From an uncultured Lachnospiraceae bacterium (lineage in GTDB: Bacteria > Bacillota > Clostridia > Lachnospirales > Lachnospiraceae): DNA of 64,000 nt. The position numbers were made by a program, and so were the translations under genes. The notes beneath the pieces were generated by a model, which saw nothing but the letters and a program-made list of their open reading frames with translations, was not told the DNA's origin and ran no database searches. The stretch spans positions 1 through 64,000 of the forward strand of contig CASWRE010000010.1 in assembly GCA_949471785.1 (NCBI GenBank), written 5' to 3'. Within the stretch, counting starts at the first letter, position 1. Every line of letters starts with the position of its first letter. Of the stretch, positions 32,835 through 41,757 are shown one piece after another.

Positions 32835-33296
32835 ATGAGTTCCCGTACAAAAATCGTAGTATTACATATGAAGGAAATCATTTACACCATGCTGTTTGCG
32901 GTATTTGCCATACTTTTGCTGGTTTTGCTGTTTATCATGTTCCGATCCCGCCAGGGCGGGGAGGCAGCGCCCACATCAGCCTCCGTGACGGCCCAGGATC
33001 TGTATGTTCCCGGCATCTATTCCGCAACCATTGCGCTGAACGATACCTCCTTCGACGTACAGGTTACTGTGGATGCCAATCACATCAACGCCATAGAACT
33101 GGTCAACATCAGTGAATCCGTCGAAACCATGTATCCCCTGATGCAGCCGTCTCTGGACGGCATTGCCGCGCAGATCATCGACACCCAGTCCACCGAAAAC
33201 ATTCAAAGCACCGAAGAATCCAAATACACCTCCGCCCTGCTTCTGGACGCCATACAGACGGCTCTGTCCAAAGCATCCAATCAGAAAGCTCAATAG
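32835..33296 (+). CDS. membrane-anchored FMN-binding-like protein
   Basis: 153 residues; AAGGAG 7 nt before the ATG. One N-terminal membrane helix (about 15-37), then an extracellular domain opening LYVPGIYSATIAL and DVQVTVDANHINAIELVN, the strand pattern of small FMN-binding (RnfG-like) domains. There is no S/T-G-A-T flavinylation motif; the equivalent place reads SKYTSALLLDAI. Divergent from addB, alone in its unit. Possible flavin or quinone-linked redox role is inference. Confidence 0.6.
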   Translation: MSSRTKIVVLHMKEIIYTMLFAVFAILLLVLLFIMFRSRQGGEAAPTSASVTAQDLYVPGIYSATIALNDTSFDVQVTVDANHINAIELVNISESVETMYPLMQPSLDGIAAQIIDTQSTENIQSTEESKYTSALLLDAIQTALSKASNQKAQ

Positions 33297-33328
33297 TTCT
33301 GCAGATTCTTTCTCCCAAGCCCAGGGGC

Positions 33329-33358
33329 CGCCCGGTTTTCCCCATCGAAAACCGGGCG
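33329..33358. terminator. bidirectional terminator between convergent genes
   Basis: Perfect 12-bp stem CGCCCGGTTTTC / GAAAACCGGGCG with a 6-nt loop, lying between the FMN-binding-like gene and the convergent nadE. A run of T or A lies inside the stem arm on each strand. Confidence 0.65.
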
Positions 33359-33371
33359 ACCCCGTCAGTCT

Positions 33372-35282
33372 TTACAGTTCCTCAATTTCCCGCAGCCAGC
33401 CCGCCGCACAGGCGTCGCTGGGCATCCGCCAGTCTCCCCTGGGCGAGACGGCCACGCTGCCCACCTTCGGTCCGTCCGGCAGACAGGACCGCTTAAACTG
33501 CTGCATAAAAAATCTTCGGTAAAATTCTTTCAGCCACCGCCGCACCGTCTCCTCCGTGTACACGCCCTCAAAAGCCTTCAGCGCCAGCCGGTAAATCTTT
33601 CCCGGCGCAAAACCCAGCCGCAGCATATAATACAGGAAAAAATCATGCAGCTCATAAGGCCCTACCAGCTCCTCGGTACACTGGGAAATCTTCCCGTCTT
33701 CGGGGGGCAAAAGCTCCGGGCTCACCGGCGTATCCAGAACGTCGAAGAGAATGTCCGCCAGCTTTTCATCGCCGCAGGTATCCGCAAAATACCTCACCAA
33801 ATGGCGCACCAGCGTCTTGGGTACCGACGCATTGACGCCGTACATGGACATATGGTCGCCGTTGTAAGTCGCCCATCCCAGGGCCAGCTCGGACAGATCT
33901 CCCGTGCCGATTACCATGCCGCCGGTCTGGTTTGCCACGTCCATCAGCACTTGGGTACGCTCCCTGGCCTGGGCGTTCTCATACGTCACATCACGGTTGT
34001 CGCCGTCATGGCCGATATCCCTGAAATGAAGAGTCACCGCCTCCCGGATATCCACTTCCTTCAATGTCGCGCCCAGACAGCGGGCCAGTTCGCAGGCATT
34101 CGTATACGTCCGGTCCGTGGTGCCGAAACAGGGCATGGTCACGGCCGTGATTTTTTCTCGTTCAATATCCAGCTTGTCAAAAGCCCTGGCCGTCACCAGC
34201 AGCGCCAGCGTGGAATCCAGGCCGCCGGAAATGCCGATCACCGCACTCCGACACCGGGTGTGGGCCAGCCTCTTTTTCAATCCCATAGCCTGAATATTCA
34301 GTATCTCGTCACAGCGTTTGTCTCTTTCCCTCTGGTCGCCGGGCACAAAGGGCTTCGGATCTATCTTCCGGGTGAGAGGCGTTTCCATCAGCCTCAGCGA
34401 AAATTCCGTCAGGCGATAGCCCGATCCGTCCTGAACGGGATAGGTGGTCATCCGCCTGCGTTCCCCGGCCAGGCGCTGGATATCCAGCTCCGTACTGATC
34501 GTCTGATTGCAAAAACGCTCGGACTCCGCCAGCAGCACGCCGTTCTCCGCAATCAGGCTATGCCCCCCGAATACCAGGTCGGTAGAGGACTCTCCCTCCC
34601 CGGCGGAGGCATACACATAACCGCAGATCAGGCTGGCCGACTGGACCGACACCAGCATACGCCGGTAAGTATCCTTCCCGGTCATCTCATCGCTGGCCGA
34701 CAGATTGACGATCACCGTGGCTCCCGCCATAGCGTGTCCCACCGAGGGCGGCGCCGGCGCCCACAGATCCTCACAAATCTCCGCCGCTATTTTAAGCTCC
34801 GGCATTGTCTCACAGACAAATATCTGCCTCGTCCCAAAAGGGACCTTTTCCCCGCCGATCAGAACCTCCGTCACTTCCTCCTGACCGGGCGCAAAATGGC
34901 GTCCCTCGTAAAATTCCGCATAAGCGGGAATATTTCTTTTGGGGATAAGCCCCAGCACCTTTCCTCCTTTCAGAGCCGCCGCCACATTGAACAGCTTGCC
35001 GTAAATTTCCATGGGCAGCCCCACAAAGATCAGCGCATCCACATCCTTCGTCTCCTCGGCCAGAAGAAGCAGCGCCTCCTTCGCTTCCCGCAAAAGAGAG
35101 ACCTGCCAAAACAAATCCCCGCAGGTGTATCCCGTGATACACAACTCCGGCAGCACCATGATCCTGGCGCCCAACCGTTCCAGCTCTCCGATTTTCTCCC
35201 GGATACGCACCCGGTTTACCGCACAATCCGCCACCTCAATCTCCGGGATTCCGCAAGCCGCCTTTATAAAACCGTCAATCAT
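33372..35282 (-). CDS. nadE: glutamine-dependent NAD synthase
   Basis: 636 residues. N-terminal nitrilase-type glutaminase (catalytic Glu in VLPELCITGYTCGD, Lys in IPKRNIPAYAEFYE, Cys in AAEICEDLWAP), C-terminal ATP-pyrophosphatase synthase with ISGGLDSTLALLV. It amidates nicotinate adenine dinucleotide to NAD with glutamine nitrogen. AGGAG lies 6 nt before the ATG, which sits within the last 8 bp of hslO, so the two are coupled. Confidence 0.95.
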   Translation of the reverse strand: MIDGFIKAACGIPEIEVADCAVNRVRIREKIGELERLGARIMVLPELCITGYTCGDLFWQVSLLREAKEALLLLAEETKDVDALIFVGLPMEIYGKLFNVAAALKGGKVLGLIPKRNIPAYAEFYEGRHFAPGQEEVTEVLIGGEKVPFGTRQIFVCETMPELKIAAEICEDLWAPAPPSVGHAMAGATVIVNLSASDEMTGKDTYRRMLVSVQSASLICGYVYASAGEGESSTDLVFGGHSLIAENGVLLAESERFCNQTISTELDIQRLAGERRRMTTYPVQDGSGYRLTEFSLRLMETPLTRKIDPKPFVPGDQRERDKRCDEILNIQAMGLKKRLAHTRCRSAVIGISGGLDSTLALLVTARAFDKLDIEREKITAVTMPCFGTTDRTYTNACELARCLGATLKEVDIREAVTLHFRDIGHDGDNRDVTYENAQARERTQVLMDVANQTGGMVIGTGDLSELALGWATYNGDHMSMYGVNASVPKTLVRHLVRYFADTCGDEKLADILFDVLDTPVSPELLPPEDGKISQCTEELVGPYELHDFFLYYMLRLGFAPGKIYRLALKAFEGVYTEETVRRWLKEFYRRFFMQQFKRSCLPDGPKVGSVAVSPRGDWRMPSDACAAGWLREIEEL

Positions 35283-36162
35283 CTTTTTCTCCTATCGTCC
35301 TGTACAGTTCCTTCAGTTCCTCAACGGAAAACATATATTTTGTACTGCAGAAATGGCAGTTCATCTCCACCTCACGCCCGTCTTCAATCATCTCTCTCAG
35401 ATCCTTCCGGCCCACGCTGATCAGAGCCCGGCTCACCCTGGCCTTGCTGCAGTTACAGTAAAACCGAGTCTCCGTCTTCTCACTGATCTCCGGCTCCATA
35501 CCCTCCAGCACTTTTTCCAGCAGTGTCTCCGGCGTATGCCCCTGATCCAGCAGCGTCGTCACCGAGGAGATCCCCGCCACCTGCCGTTCCAGGCGGGCGA
35601 TCGTCTCTTCCTCGGCAAAAGGCATCAGCTGCACGATAAAGCCTCCCGCCCGGCGCACCGTATTGTCGTGCTCCATCAGCACGCCCAGCCCCACCGCCGA
35701 GGGCGCCTGCTGGCTGGTGGCAAAATAATAGGTCAGATCCTCCGCAATCTCCCCGGTCTGCAGCATCACCTGGCCGTTGTAGGGCTCTTTCAGGCCCATA
35801 TCCATGATCACCTGCAGGAATCCGTGGCCCACGGCCCCCGACACATCCAGCTTTCCCTTTGCGTTGGCCGGGATCAGCACATTCGGATTACCCACGTAGC
35901 CTTTCACGTTCCCGTGGGCATCCGCCGTCACCGTGATCCCCTGTATCGGACCGTCGCCCTGGATTCGGAGAGTCAGAAGATCTTTATCCCCCTTCATCAT
36001 CACTCCCATCATAGCTCCCCCAGTCAGCAGCCGCCCCAGCGCCGCCGTGGCCACCGGACTCGTGTTGTGATTTTTCCTCGCGGTCTCTACGGTTTCCTTC
36101 GTCACCGCGGCGAAAGCCCGGATCTGCCCGCCAGCCGCCATGGCTCTTACGATATAGTCCAT
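35275..36162 (-). CDS. hslO: Hsp33 redox-regulated chaperone
   Basis: 295 residues from the ATG at 36162 (AAGGAGG 7 nt upstream), usual length. The four Cys of the zinc redox switch are present: FYCNCSK and, about 30 residues later, CHFCSTKY. Oxidation releases zinc and activates the holdase. It is followed directly by nadE (8-bp overlap) and preceded by a methyltransferase gene with a 2-nt gap, so three genes form one operon. Confidence 0.95.
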   Translation of the reverse strand: MDYIVRAMAAGGQIRAFAAVTKETVETARKNHNTSPVATAALGRLLTGGAMMGVMMKGDKDLLTLRIQGDGPIQGITVTADAHGNVKGYVGNPNVLIPANAKGKLDVSGAVGHGFLQVIMDMGLKEPYNGQVMLQTGEIAEDLTYYFATSQQAPSAVGLGVLMEHDNTVRRAGGFIVQLMPFAEEETIARLERQVAGISSVTTLLDQGHTPETLLEKVLEGMEPEISEKTETRFYCNCSKARVSRALISVGRKDLREMIEDGREVEMNCHFCSTKYMFSVEELKELYRTIGEKDD

Positions 36163-36164
36163 TT

Positions 36165-36920
36165 TTATTCCTCCTTCCGGCACTCCCGCGCCACCACGCA
36201 TACCCGTTCGCTCTCCTCCCGGGCGGGCTCGCGGGTAAAGGCGTCGTACACCGCCGCAGGCTCAAGCCCGTTTTCGGCAAGCAGTCTCAGGAGTACCGGC
36301 AGCGGATAGGCCCTCTGCTCGTGAAGCTCCTCATATTTTTCATAACGCCCGTCCTCCCCACGGATAAACAGCGTCAACCCATATTCATTGATCCGCCGCT
36401 CCCGGTCATAACAATTTTCCCATATAAAACTGGCCTCCTCGCGGTTCTCGGCAATGGTCGTATCTCCCAGCTGTTCGTATTTGTAACAGGTATTGACGTC
36501 GAAAATAAATACCCCGCCCGGGTCCAGATAATTGCAGACCAGACGGAACACCTCCGCGATTTCCTTTTCGTCGAGAATATAATTCAGAGAGTCAAAAGCG
36601 CAGATCACCGCCCGTACCGTGCCGTAGAGCTCAAAAGACCGCATATCCTGCTGCAGATACAAAATATCATGCCCTGAGGCCGCCCGCTTCTCCATGGCAG
36701 CCTCCAGCATATCCGGCGAACAGTCCGCGCCGATCATATCATACCCCATCGCCGCCAGCCGCTCCGTGATATTCCCCGTACCGCAGGCCAGATCCAGCAC
36801 CAGGCCGTCCGCCACGCCATATTCCTCTAACAGGCCCGCCAGATAGGCGCTCCACCCGTCATAATCCACATCTTCCATAAAAAGGTCATAGACCCTTGCA
36901 AAATTCTGATATGCTTCCAT
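36165..36920 (-). CDS. class I SAM-dependent methyltransferase
   Basis: 251 residues from the ATG at 36920 (AAGGAAGG 4 nt upstream; an ATG 51 nt earlier lacks a site). The SAM-binding loop is VLDLACGTGNITERLA, followed by GADCSPDMLE and the catalytic-region FDSLNYI. The substrate cannot be told from the sequence; such genes are common upstream of hslO. The stop lies 2 nt from the hslO start. Confidence 0.88.
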   Translation of the reverse strand: MEAYQNFARVYDLFMEDVDYDGWSAYLAGLLEEYGVADGLVLDLACGTGNITERLAAMGYDMIGADCSPDMLEAAMEKRAASGHDILYLQQDMRSFELYGTVRAVICAFDSLNYILDEKEIAEVFRLVCNYLDPGGVFIFDVNTCYKYEQLGDTTIAENREEASFIWENCYDRERRINEYGLTLFIRGEDGRYEKYEELHEQRAYPLPVLLRLLAENGLEPAAVYDAFTREPAREESERVCVVARECRKEE

Positions 36921-36987
36921 ATACCTTCCTTTCACCCCATGTCCTTCTTTATCCGCCGTCTGATCATACATGCCATCTCCCTGACTT

Positions 36988-37206
36988 TCATAATCTGTCT
37001 CCCCGCCCGGAAAGCTCTTTCAAAAAAATGTACTGGCTGTATTCGCCAAAACAGGGATGGATCTCCAATAGCTGGGTGTAACCCAGCGTTTTATAAAACC
37101 CCGGCGCCTGAAAGCTGTACGTGTTCAAAAGTACGCGCGCCAGGCCGTCGCGCCGGGCCAGCTCCTCGACATGGGAAATCAACCGGCGGCCATAGCCTTT
37201 CCACAA
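36988..37206 (-). pseudogene. truncated GNAT acetyltransferase
   Basis: Only the C-terminal half of a GNAT fold remains: GYGRRLISHVEELARR is the acetyl-CoA pyrophosphate loop helix, and FYKTLGYTQLLEIHP the last strand pair. An in-frame TGA lies directly upstream of the first possible codon (TTG at 37206), and no ribosome binding site precedes it; the sequence beyond is AT-rich and unrelated. It is a 5'-deleted remnant. Confidence 0.7.
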
Positions 37207-37309
37207 TCATACCGCAATTATGCCATCATATCAATCTGCATATTGGTATGATTCTATAAATTTATAAATATTCCTGTCTTTTCATTCCCTGACCCAAACT
37301 GCGCTCCGG

Positions 37310-37339
37310 AAAAATGTCACTATTAATCATGACATTTTT
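37310..37339. terminator. AT-rich inverted repeat
   Basis: 10-bp inverted repeat AAAAATGTCA / TGACATTTTT with a 10-nt loop, between the acetyltransferase remnant and pap. Low GC makes it a weak terminator; an operator is possible. Confidence 0.35.
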
Positions 37340-37387
37340 TATACAACTCACCCAAGCATTTTCCAGATAATTCTTCCAAAAATATGG

Positions 37388-37393
37388 TATACT
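37388..37393 (+). promoter_or_regulatory. extended -10 promoter of pap
   Basis: TATACT preceded by TGG (extended -10 form), about 50 bp before the pap start. There is no good -35 at 17 bp, as expected for extended -10 promoters. The surrounding TATGG-ATACTATAAG pattern resembles the AbrB/PIN promoter at 12706. Confidence 0.5.
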
Positions 37394-37444
37394 ATAAGCA
37401 ATATCTTATACATCATGATTCAATATTTCCAGGAGGAACTACTT

Positions 37445-38920
37445 ATGATTGACACTTGGAACTCCCTTCCCAAACCTGACAGCGAAGAGATCCGCCAGCG
37501 GCTGGAAACGGCCCACAGCAGACTGTTTGCCCAGCAAATGCAGATGAAAGAGAACCGCCTGCCCGTGCTCGTCCTTTTCGAAGGCTGGGGCGCTGCCGGC
37601 AAAGGCACGATCCTGGGTAAAGTCATCCGAAATCTGGACCCCCGTTTCTTTACGGCCGTTTCCATGCACGATCCCACGGAGGATGAAAAGCGCAGGCCTT
37701 TCCTCTGCCGGTACTTTACCCAGATTCCCGAGGCCGGGCAATTCGAATTTCTGGATTCCGGCTGGATGTCCGAGATCATCAAGGACCGGCTGTTTGGACG
37801 CCTCAGCGCCAGAGAATACAAAAACCGCATCGGCAGTGTATGCCGCTTTGAGCGTTCCCTGACCGACAACGGTTATCTGGTGCTGAAATTCTTTTTCCAT
37901 ATTCCCAAAAAGGAACAGAAGAAACGCCTGAGCCTCCTGCTGTCCAGTCCGCATACCGCCTGGCAGGTGGATGACTACGATCTATGGGAAAACAAACATT
38001 ACAGCAAATGCCGCGACGCTTTCGACACTTTCCTGGAGGACACCAGCTCTTCCTCCTCCCCCTGGTATGTACTGGACGCCCGCTCCCGTAAATGGGCGGA
38101 GCTGCAGGTAATGGAGACGCTGGTGACGGCCATCGACATTGCGTTGAAAAACCATGCCCTGACCGTGCCGCTGATCCAGAATATCTTCCCGCTGCAAAAA
38201 ATGCCGAAACTGGCCGAAATCGACCTGGATAAGACCATCGAACCGGAAGCCTACAGAGAAGAGCTCAAGAGACTGCAGACCCGTCTGCGAGCGCTGCACA
38301 ACCAGGCTTATCTCCGCGATATTCCCATCGTCATCGCCTATGAAGGCTGGGACGCCGCCGGCAAGGGCGGCAATATTAAGCGGCTGACCGCAGCTCTGGA
38401 CCCTCGGGGCTACGAGGTCCATCCCATCGCCAGCCCTCAGCCCTTTGAAAAAAGCCGCCATCATCTGTGGCGTTTCTGGACCCGTCTCCCAAAGACCGGC
38501 CACTTTGCCATTTTTGACCGCACCTGGTACGGCCGCGTGATGGTAGAGCGTCTGGAAGGCTTCTGCTCGGAGAATGACTGGCAGAGAGCCTACAACGAAA
38601 TCAACGAGTTTGAGAAAGAGCTCGCCGACTGGGGCGCCATCGTCATCAAATTCTGGGTGCACATCGACAAGGACACCCAGCTGGCCCGCTTCACCGACCG
38701 GCAGAACAACCCGGAAAAGCAGTGGAAAATCACCGACGAAGACTGGCGGAACCGGGAGAAATGGGACGCTTATGAGAGCGCCATCGACGAGATGATCGCC
38801 AAAACCAGCACCACCTACGCGCCGTGGTATATCCTCGAATCCAACGATAAAAGGTACGCCCGCATCAAAGCGCTGAAGGTCGTCATCGCCGCCCTGGAGG
38901 AAGCGCTGGGCAACGCCTGA
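37445..38920 (+). CDS. pap: polyphosphate:AMP phosphotransferase, tandem PPK2
   Basis: 491 residues from the ATG at 37445 (AGGAGG 8 nt upstream). Two PPK2 domains in tandem. The C-terminal one has intact Walker A GWDAAGKGG (301-309) and FDRTWYGR (357-364). The N-terminal one keeps a Walker A (EGWGAAGKGT, 46-55) but has FLDSGWMSE (102-110) where the Arg/Tyr lid motif should be, so it is probably structural or regulatory. Tandem PPK2 enzymes make ADP from AMP using polyphosphate. Single-gene unit with its own promoter and a strong terminator. Confidence 0.9.
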   Translation: MIDTWNSLPKPDSEEIRQRLETAHSRLFAQQMQMKENRLPVLVLFEGWGAAGKGTILGKVIRNLDPRFFTAVSMHDPTEDEKRRPFLCRYFTQIPEAGQFEFLDSGWMSEIIKDRLFGRLSAREYKNRIGSVCRFERSLTDNGYLVLKFFFHIPKKEQKKRLSLLLSSPHTAWQVDDYDLWENKHYSKCRDAFDTFLEDTSSSSSPWYVLDARSRKWAELQVMETLVTAIDIALKNHALTVPLIQNIFPLQKMPKLAEIDLDKTIEPEAYREELKRLQTRLRALHNQAYLRDIPIVIAYEGWDAAGKGGNIKRLTAALDPRGYEVHPIASPQPFEKSRHHLWRFWTRLPKTGHFAIFDRTWYGRVMVERLEGFCSENDWQRAYNEINEFEKELADWGAIVIKFWVHIDKDTQLARFTDRQNNPEKQWKITDEDWRNREKWDAYESAIDEMIAKTSTTYAPWYILESNDKRYARIKALKVVIAALEEALGNA

Positions 38921-38934
38921 GTCAGTACACAGCC

Positions 38935-38967
38935 ACAGCGCCCCCGGACAACATCCGGGGGCGCTGT
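38935..38967 (+). terminator. terminator of pap
   Basis: Perfect 14-bp GC-rich stem (38935-38948 and 38954-38967) with loop CAACA, followed by TTT and a T-rich stretch, 15 nt after the pap stop. Confidence 0.9.
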
Positions 38968-39050
38968 TTTGCGCTTTATTTCTCAGTCACAATACTCTTC
39001 TCTCTTCTTTATCGGGGCCTGCCGTGGACAAAAACACGTCCGCACCGCCG

Positions 39051-40187
39051 CTACCCTATCTCCTTTACCGCTCTCTCGATCCGGTCCAATACCTCCGTCA
39101 GCTGACTGCGGGGGCAGCCGTAATTCAGCCGCACGCACTGGGGATCGCCATAGACCTCTCCACCGGACATCATGACGGCGGCTTTCTCCAGAAAATACTT
39201 TCCGGGATTTTCCAGATGCAGCTCACGGCAATCGATCCAGGCCAGATAGGTCCCTTCATTGTGGGGCATGTGAAGCCCCGGTATCGTCTCGATACGCTGT
39301 TCCAGATAAGCCAGATTCTCCGACAAATAGTGGCGCAGCTCCTCTTTCCATGCATCGCAGCTCCCGTCAAAAGCTTTGCGGTAAGCCGCCAGCGTCAGCA
39401 CATTAAACGCCGGATAGGTTCCGGCCTTTTCCGTCACGAAACGTTCTCTGATTTTCTCATTCGGAATGATGGCAAAACCCATGGGCAGACCGGGAATGTT
39501 GCAGATTTTCCCGGCGCTGGCCACGGTCACGCTGATGGCTGCCGCTCGTTCGCTAAGGGAAAACATGGGAATATGGGGTTTGTGCAACGCCAGCTCTCCG
39601 TGTATCTCATCGCTGGCCAGCAAAAGATCATGCTTTTCGCAGAAATCCACCGCCTGCTCCAGTTCTTCCCGGGTGAATACCCGCCCTACCGGATTATGAG
39701 GATTACACAGTATGAACGTCCGCACCTCCGGCGTAAGAGCCTGCTCCAGCGCGTCAAAATCCATCGTAAAACGATACTGCCCGTCCCGTTTCATGGGTAC
39801 CTCAATCACGGTCTGCCGGGTCTCCTCCGTCAGCATACGGATATGATTATACATGGGTATGGAATAGATAAAGGAGCCGCCCTGCATCTTGCAGCAATGG
39901 GTCAGCCCCGGCATCACACTGGGAACCCACACGATCCACTCTGTTTTCGGCCGCGTATGGTACGTACGCTCATAGTGACCGGCCACAATCTCCTTTAGCT
40001 CTTCCTGCTCCTCATTGGAATAGCCGTACATCGGATGGATGGCCCTCTTCATGATCGCCTCCTCAATGGGAGGCGCAACGCTGATATCCATATCCGCCAC
40101 CCACATGGGCAGCACGCCCTCCGGAGCCATATCCCATTTTATCGACCCCGTATTTCTCCTGTCGGGAAAATAGTCAAAACCATACAT
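39051..40187 (-). CDS. PatB/MalY-type C-S lyase (PLP-dependent)
   Basis: 378 residues from the ATG at 40187 (GGAGG 9 nt upstream). N-terminal NTGSIKWDM and LPMWVADMDI are signatures of the MalY/PatB group of class I/II aminotransferase-fold enzymes, with PHNPVGRVF and the PLP lysine in SAGKICNIPGLP. These enzymes cleave C-S bonds of cystathionine and cysteine S-conjugates to thiol, pyruvate and ammonia. It starts 4 nt after the GntR regulator's stop and is the last gene of an operon with a sugar-type importer and a trans-sulfuration-family lyase. Confidence 0.9.
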   Translation of the reverse strand: MYGFDYFPDRRNTGSIKWDMAPEGVLPMWVADMDISVAPPIEEAIMKRAIHPMYGYSNEEQEELKEIVAGHYERTYHTRPKTEWIVWVPSVMPGLTHCCKMQGGSFIYSIPMYNHIRMLTEETRQTVIEVPMKRDGQYRFTMDFDALEQALTPEVRTFILCNPHNPVGRVFTREELEQAVDFCEKHDLLLASDEIHGELALHKPHIPMFSLSERAAAISVTVASAGKICNIPGLPMGFAIIPNEKIRERFVTEKAGTYPAFNVLTLAAYRKAFDGSCDAWKEELRHYLSENLAYLEQRIETIPGLHMPHNEGTYLAWIDCRELHLENPGKYFLEKAAVMMSGGEVYGDPQCVRLNYGCPRSQLTEVLDRIERAVKEIG

Positions 40188-40191
40188 AACT

Positions 40192-40878
40192 TTATTCCTC
40201 CAACGCCCTCTTATCGATCTCGAAAATCTCGTAAAATACCGTATGAGCCCGCTCCACATCGTGATCCCGGATGGCCTTGTACAGCTCCCGGTGCAGGGGA
40301 ACGGTATGATACCAGGCCCTTCTCTGCACTTCCATCTGCTTACTGTACTCGTCCAGCTTAATCACCAGGTTATCCACAAGCTGCACCAGCGTCAGATTCC
40401 TGCAGCAACTCCGGATTTTCTGATGGAACCGGTAGTCTGCCTTCTGGTCAAAAACGCCTTTCTCATAAGCCTTTTCCAGCGGCGCCAGAGACTGCTCTAT
40501 GGCATGCAGGTCTGCCGGAGATATGTACTCGCACAACTTGGCAATGATCGAATATTCCAGAAGGGTTTTCAGCTCGAGAATTTCCATGTAGTCAATTTTC
40601 CACAGCTGAATATGAATTGTCCCTTCCGTCAGCCCTGATTTCACGAACATACCGTTGCCGATCTGGACCTCCAGAATATTTTTATTCTGCAAAACGCGCA
40701 CAGCCTCCCGGACGGAGGTCCGGCTGGTAGAAAATAGTTCCGCCAGCCGCCTCTCCGATGGAATCCGCTCTCCGCTCTGGATATGATTATCCCGTATGTA
40801 GGCCAGTATCTCATCTGCCAGCCGCATATAAAGCACACCGTTTCTCACCGGTTTTGTCTCTGTCGTTTCCGCGGGCAA
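40192..40878 (-). CDS. GntR-family regulator, FadR/FCD type
   Basis: 228 residues from a TTG start (GAGGAGG 6 nt upstream). Winged helix with SGERIPSERRLAELFSTSRTSVREAVRVL, then an all-helical FCD-type ligand domain with the metal-site histidines plausibly in FHQKIRS and LHRELY. FadR-subfamily members bind TGGTC-N-GACCA sites; such a site is present at 45611 upstream of this operon. It lies between the transporter and the PatB-type lyase, and likely senses the substrate or product of this pathway. Confidence 0.9.
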   Translation of the reverse strand: MPAETTETKPVRNGVLYMRLADEILAYIRDNHIQSGERIPSERRLAELFSTSRTSVREAVRVLQNKNILEVQIGNGMFVKSGLTEGTIHIQLWKIDYMEILELKTLLEYSIIAKLCEYISPADLHAIEQSLAPLEKAYEKGVFDQKADYRFHQKIRSCCRNLTLVQLVDNLVIKLDEYSKQMEVQRRAWYHTVPLHRELYKAIRDHDVERAHTVFYEIFEIDKRALEE

Positions 40879-40912
40879 TGGAATCCTCCTCAGATTGTTT
40901 ACTCTGCGCCGA

Positions 40913-41755
40913 TCAGCCTTTCACGGCGCCGGCCGTCATTCCCTCAACAATATATTTCTGCACGAAAATAAACATAAGCGCCGTGGGCAGAAGGGCCAGA
41001 CAACCGCCGGCCATCATGGAACCCCAATCCACATTGTACTTGCCCACCAGGGACTTTAAGCCGATGGGGATCGTCCACATCTTCTGTGTATTTAAGAAGA
41101 TCGTTCCTGCAATCAGCTCGTTCCACGCGCCGATGAAAGCAAATACAAACACAGCCACTATGCCCGGGAACATAACGGGAAGGACCACTTTCCACAGGGT
41201 CTGCCCCCGGGAACAGCCGTCCACAAAGGCCGCCTCCTCCAGCGCATAGGGTATTCGTTCAAAGAAGCTGCGCATGGTAATCGCACAGAAGGGCAGGTTT
41301 GTCACTGTATAAAATATAAACAACGACGTATAGGTATCAATCAGGTGCATCTGAGAAAACACCACATACAGCGGGATGATCACCAGAATACTGGGAATCA
41401 TCTGCGTAACCAGGAAGAATACCATGGCCACGCCCTTTCCCCGAAATTTAAACCGGGCCAGGCCGTAACCGCCGTAAATCGACAACACCGTAACCACCAG
41501 GGAGGTGGACAGAGTAACAATCAATGAATTCTTCAGATAAGTGCCGTAATTCATGACTGAAAACAGCCCTTTGTAATTGTCCAGTGTAAATGTTTTCGGC
41601 CAGTAGGTTATCACCTGCGCGTTTACGATCTCCGCATTGGTCTTAAAGGATGTAACGATCATCCAATAGATCGGCAACACCACCAGAAGCAGATAGAAAG
41701 CCAGTACAAAAAAACGAATGACACCGACAACTTTTTTCTTCGTCGATCTGTTCAT
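40913..41755 (-). CDS. carbohydrate ABC transporter permease (MalG type)
   Basis: 280 residues, six membrane helices, and the cytoplasmic EAA loop EEAAFVDGCSRGQTLWKVVLP that contacts the ATPase. N-terminal FYLLLVVLPIYWMIVTSFKT is typical of the CUT1 sugar-permease group. The start is 2 nt after the MalF-type gene. No ATPase gene is in the operon, so a shared MsmX-type ATPase is expected. Confidence 0.92.
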   Translation of the reverse strand: MNRSTKKKVVGVIRFFVLAFYLLLVVLPIYWMIVTSFKTNAEIVNAQVITYWPKTFTLDNYKGLFSVMNYGTYLKNSLIVTLSTSLVVTVLSIYGGYGLARFKFRGKGVAMVFFLVTQMIPSILVIIPLYVVFSQMHLIDTYTSLFIFYTVTNLPFCAITMRSFFERIPYALEEAAFVDGCSRGQTLWKVVLPVMFPGIVAVFVFAFIGAWNELIAGTIFLNTQKMWTIPIGLKSLVGKYNVDWGSMMAGGCLALLPTALMFIFVQKYIVEGMTAGAVKG

Positions 41756-41757
41756 AT

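Noticed and set aside
33645-35420. 591-codon open frame on the plus strand
   Set aside because: Antisense to nadE; same low-complexity Arg/His/Gln character and no ribosome binding site.
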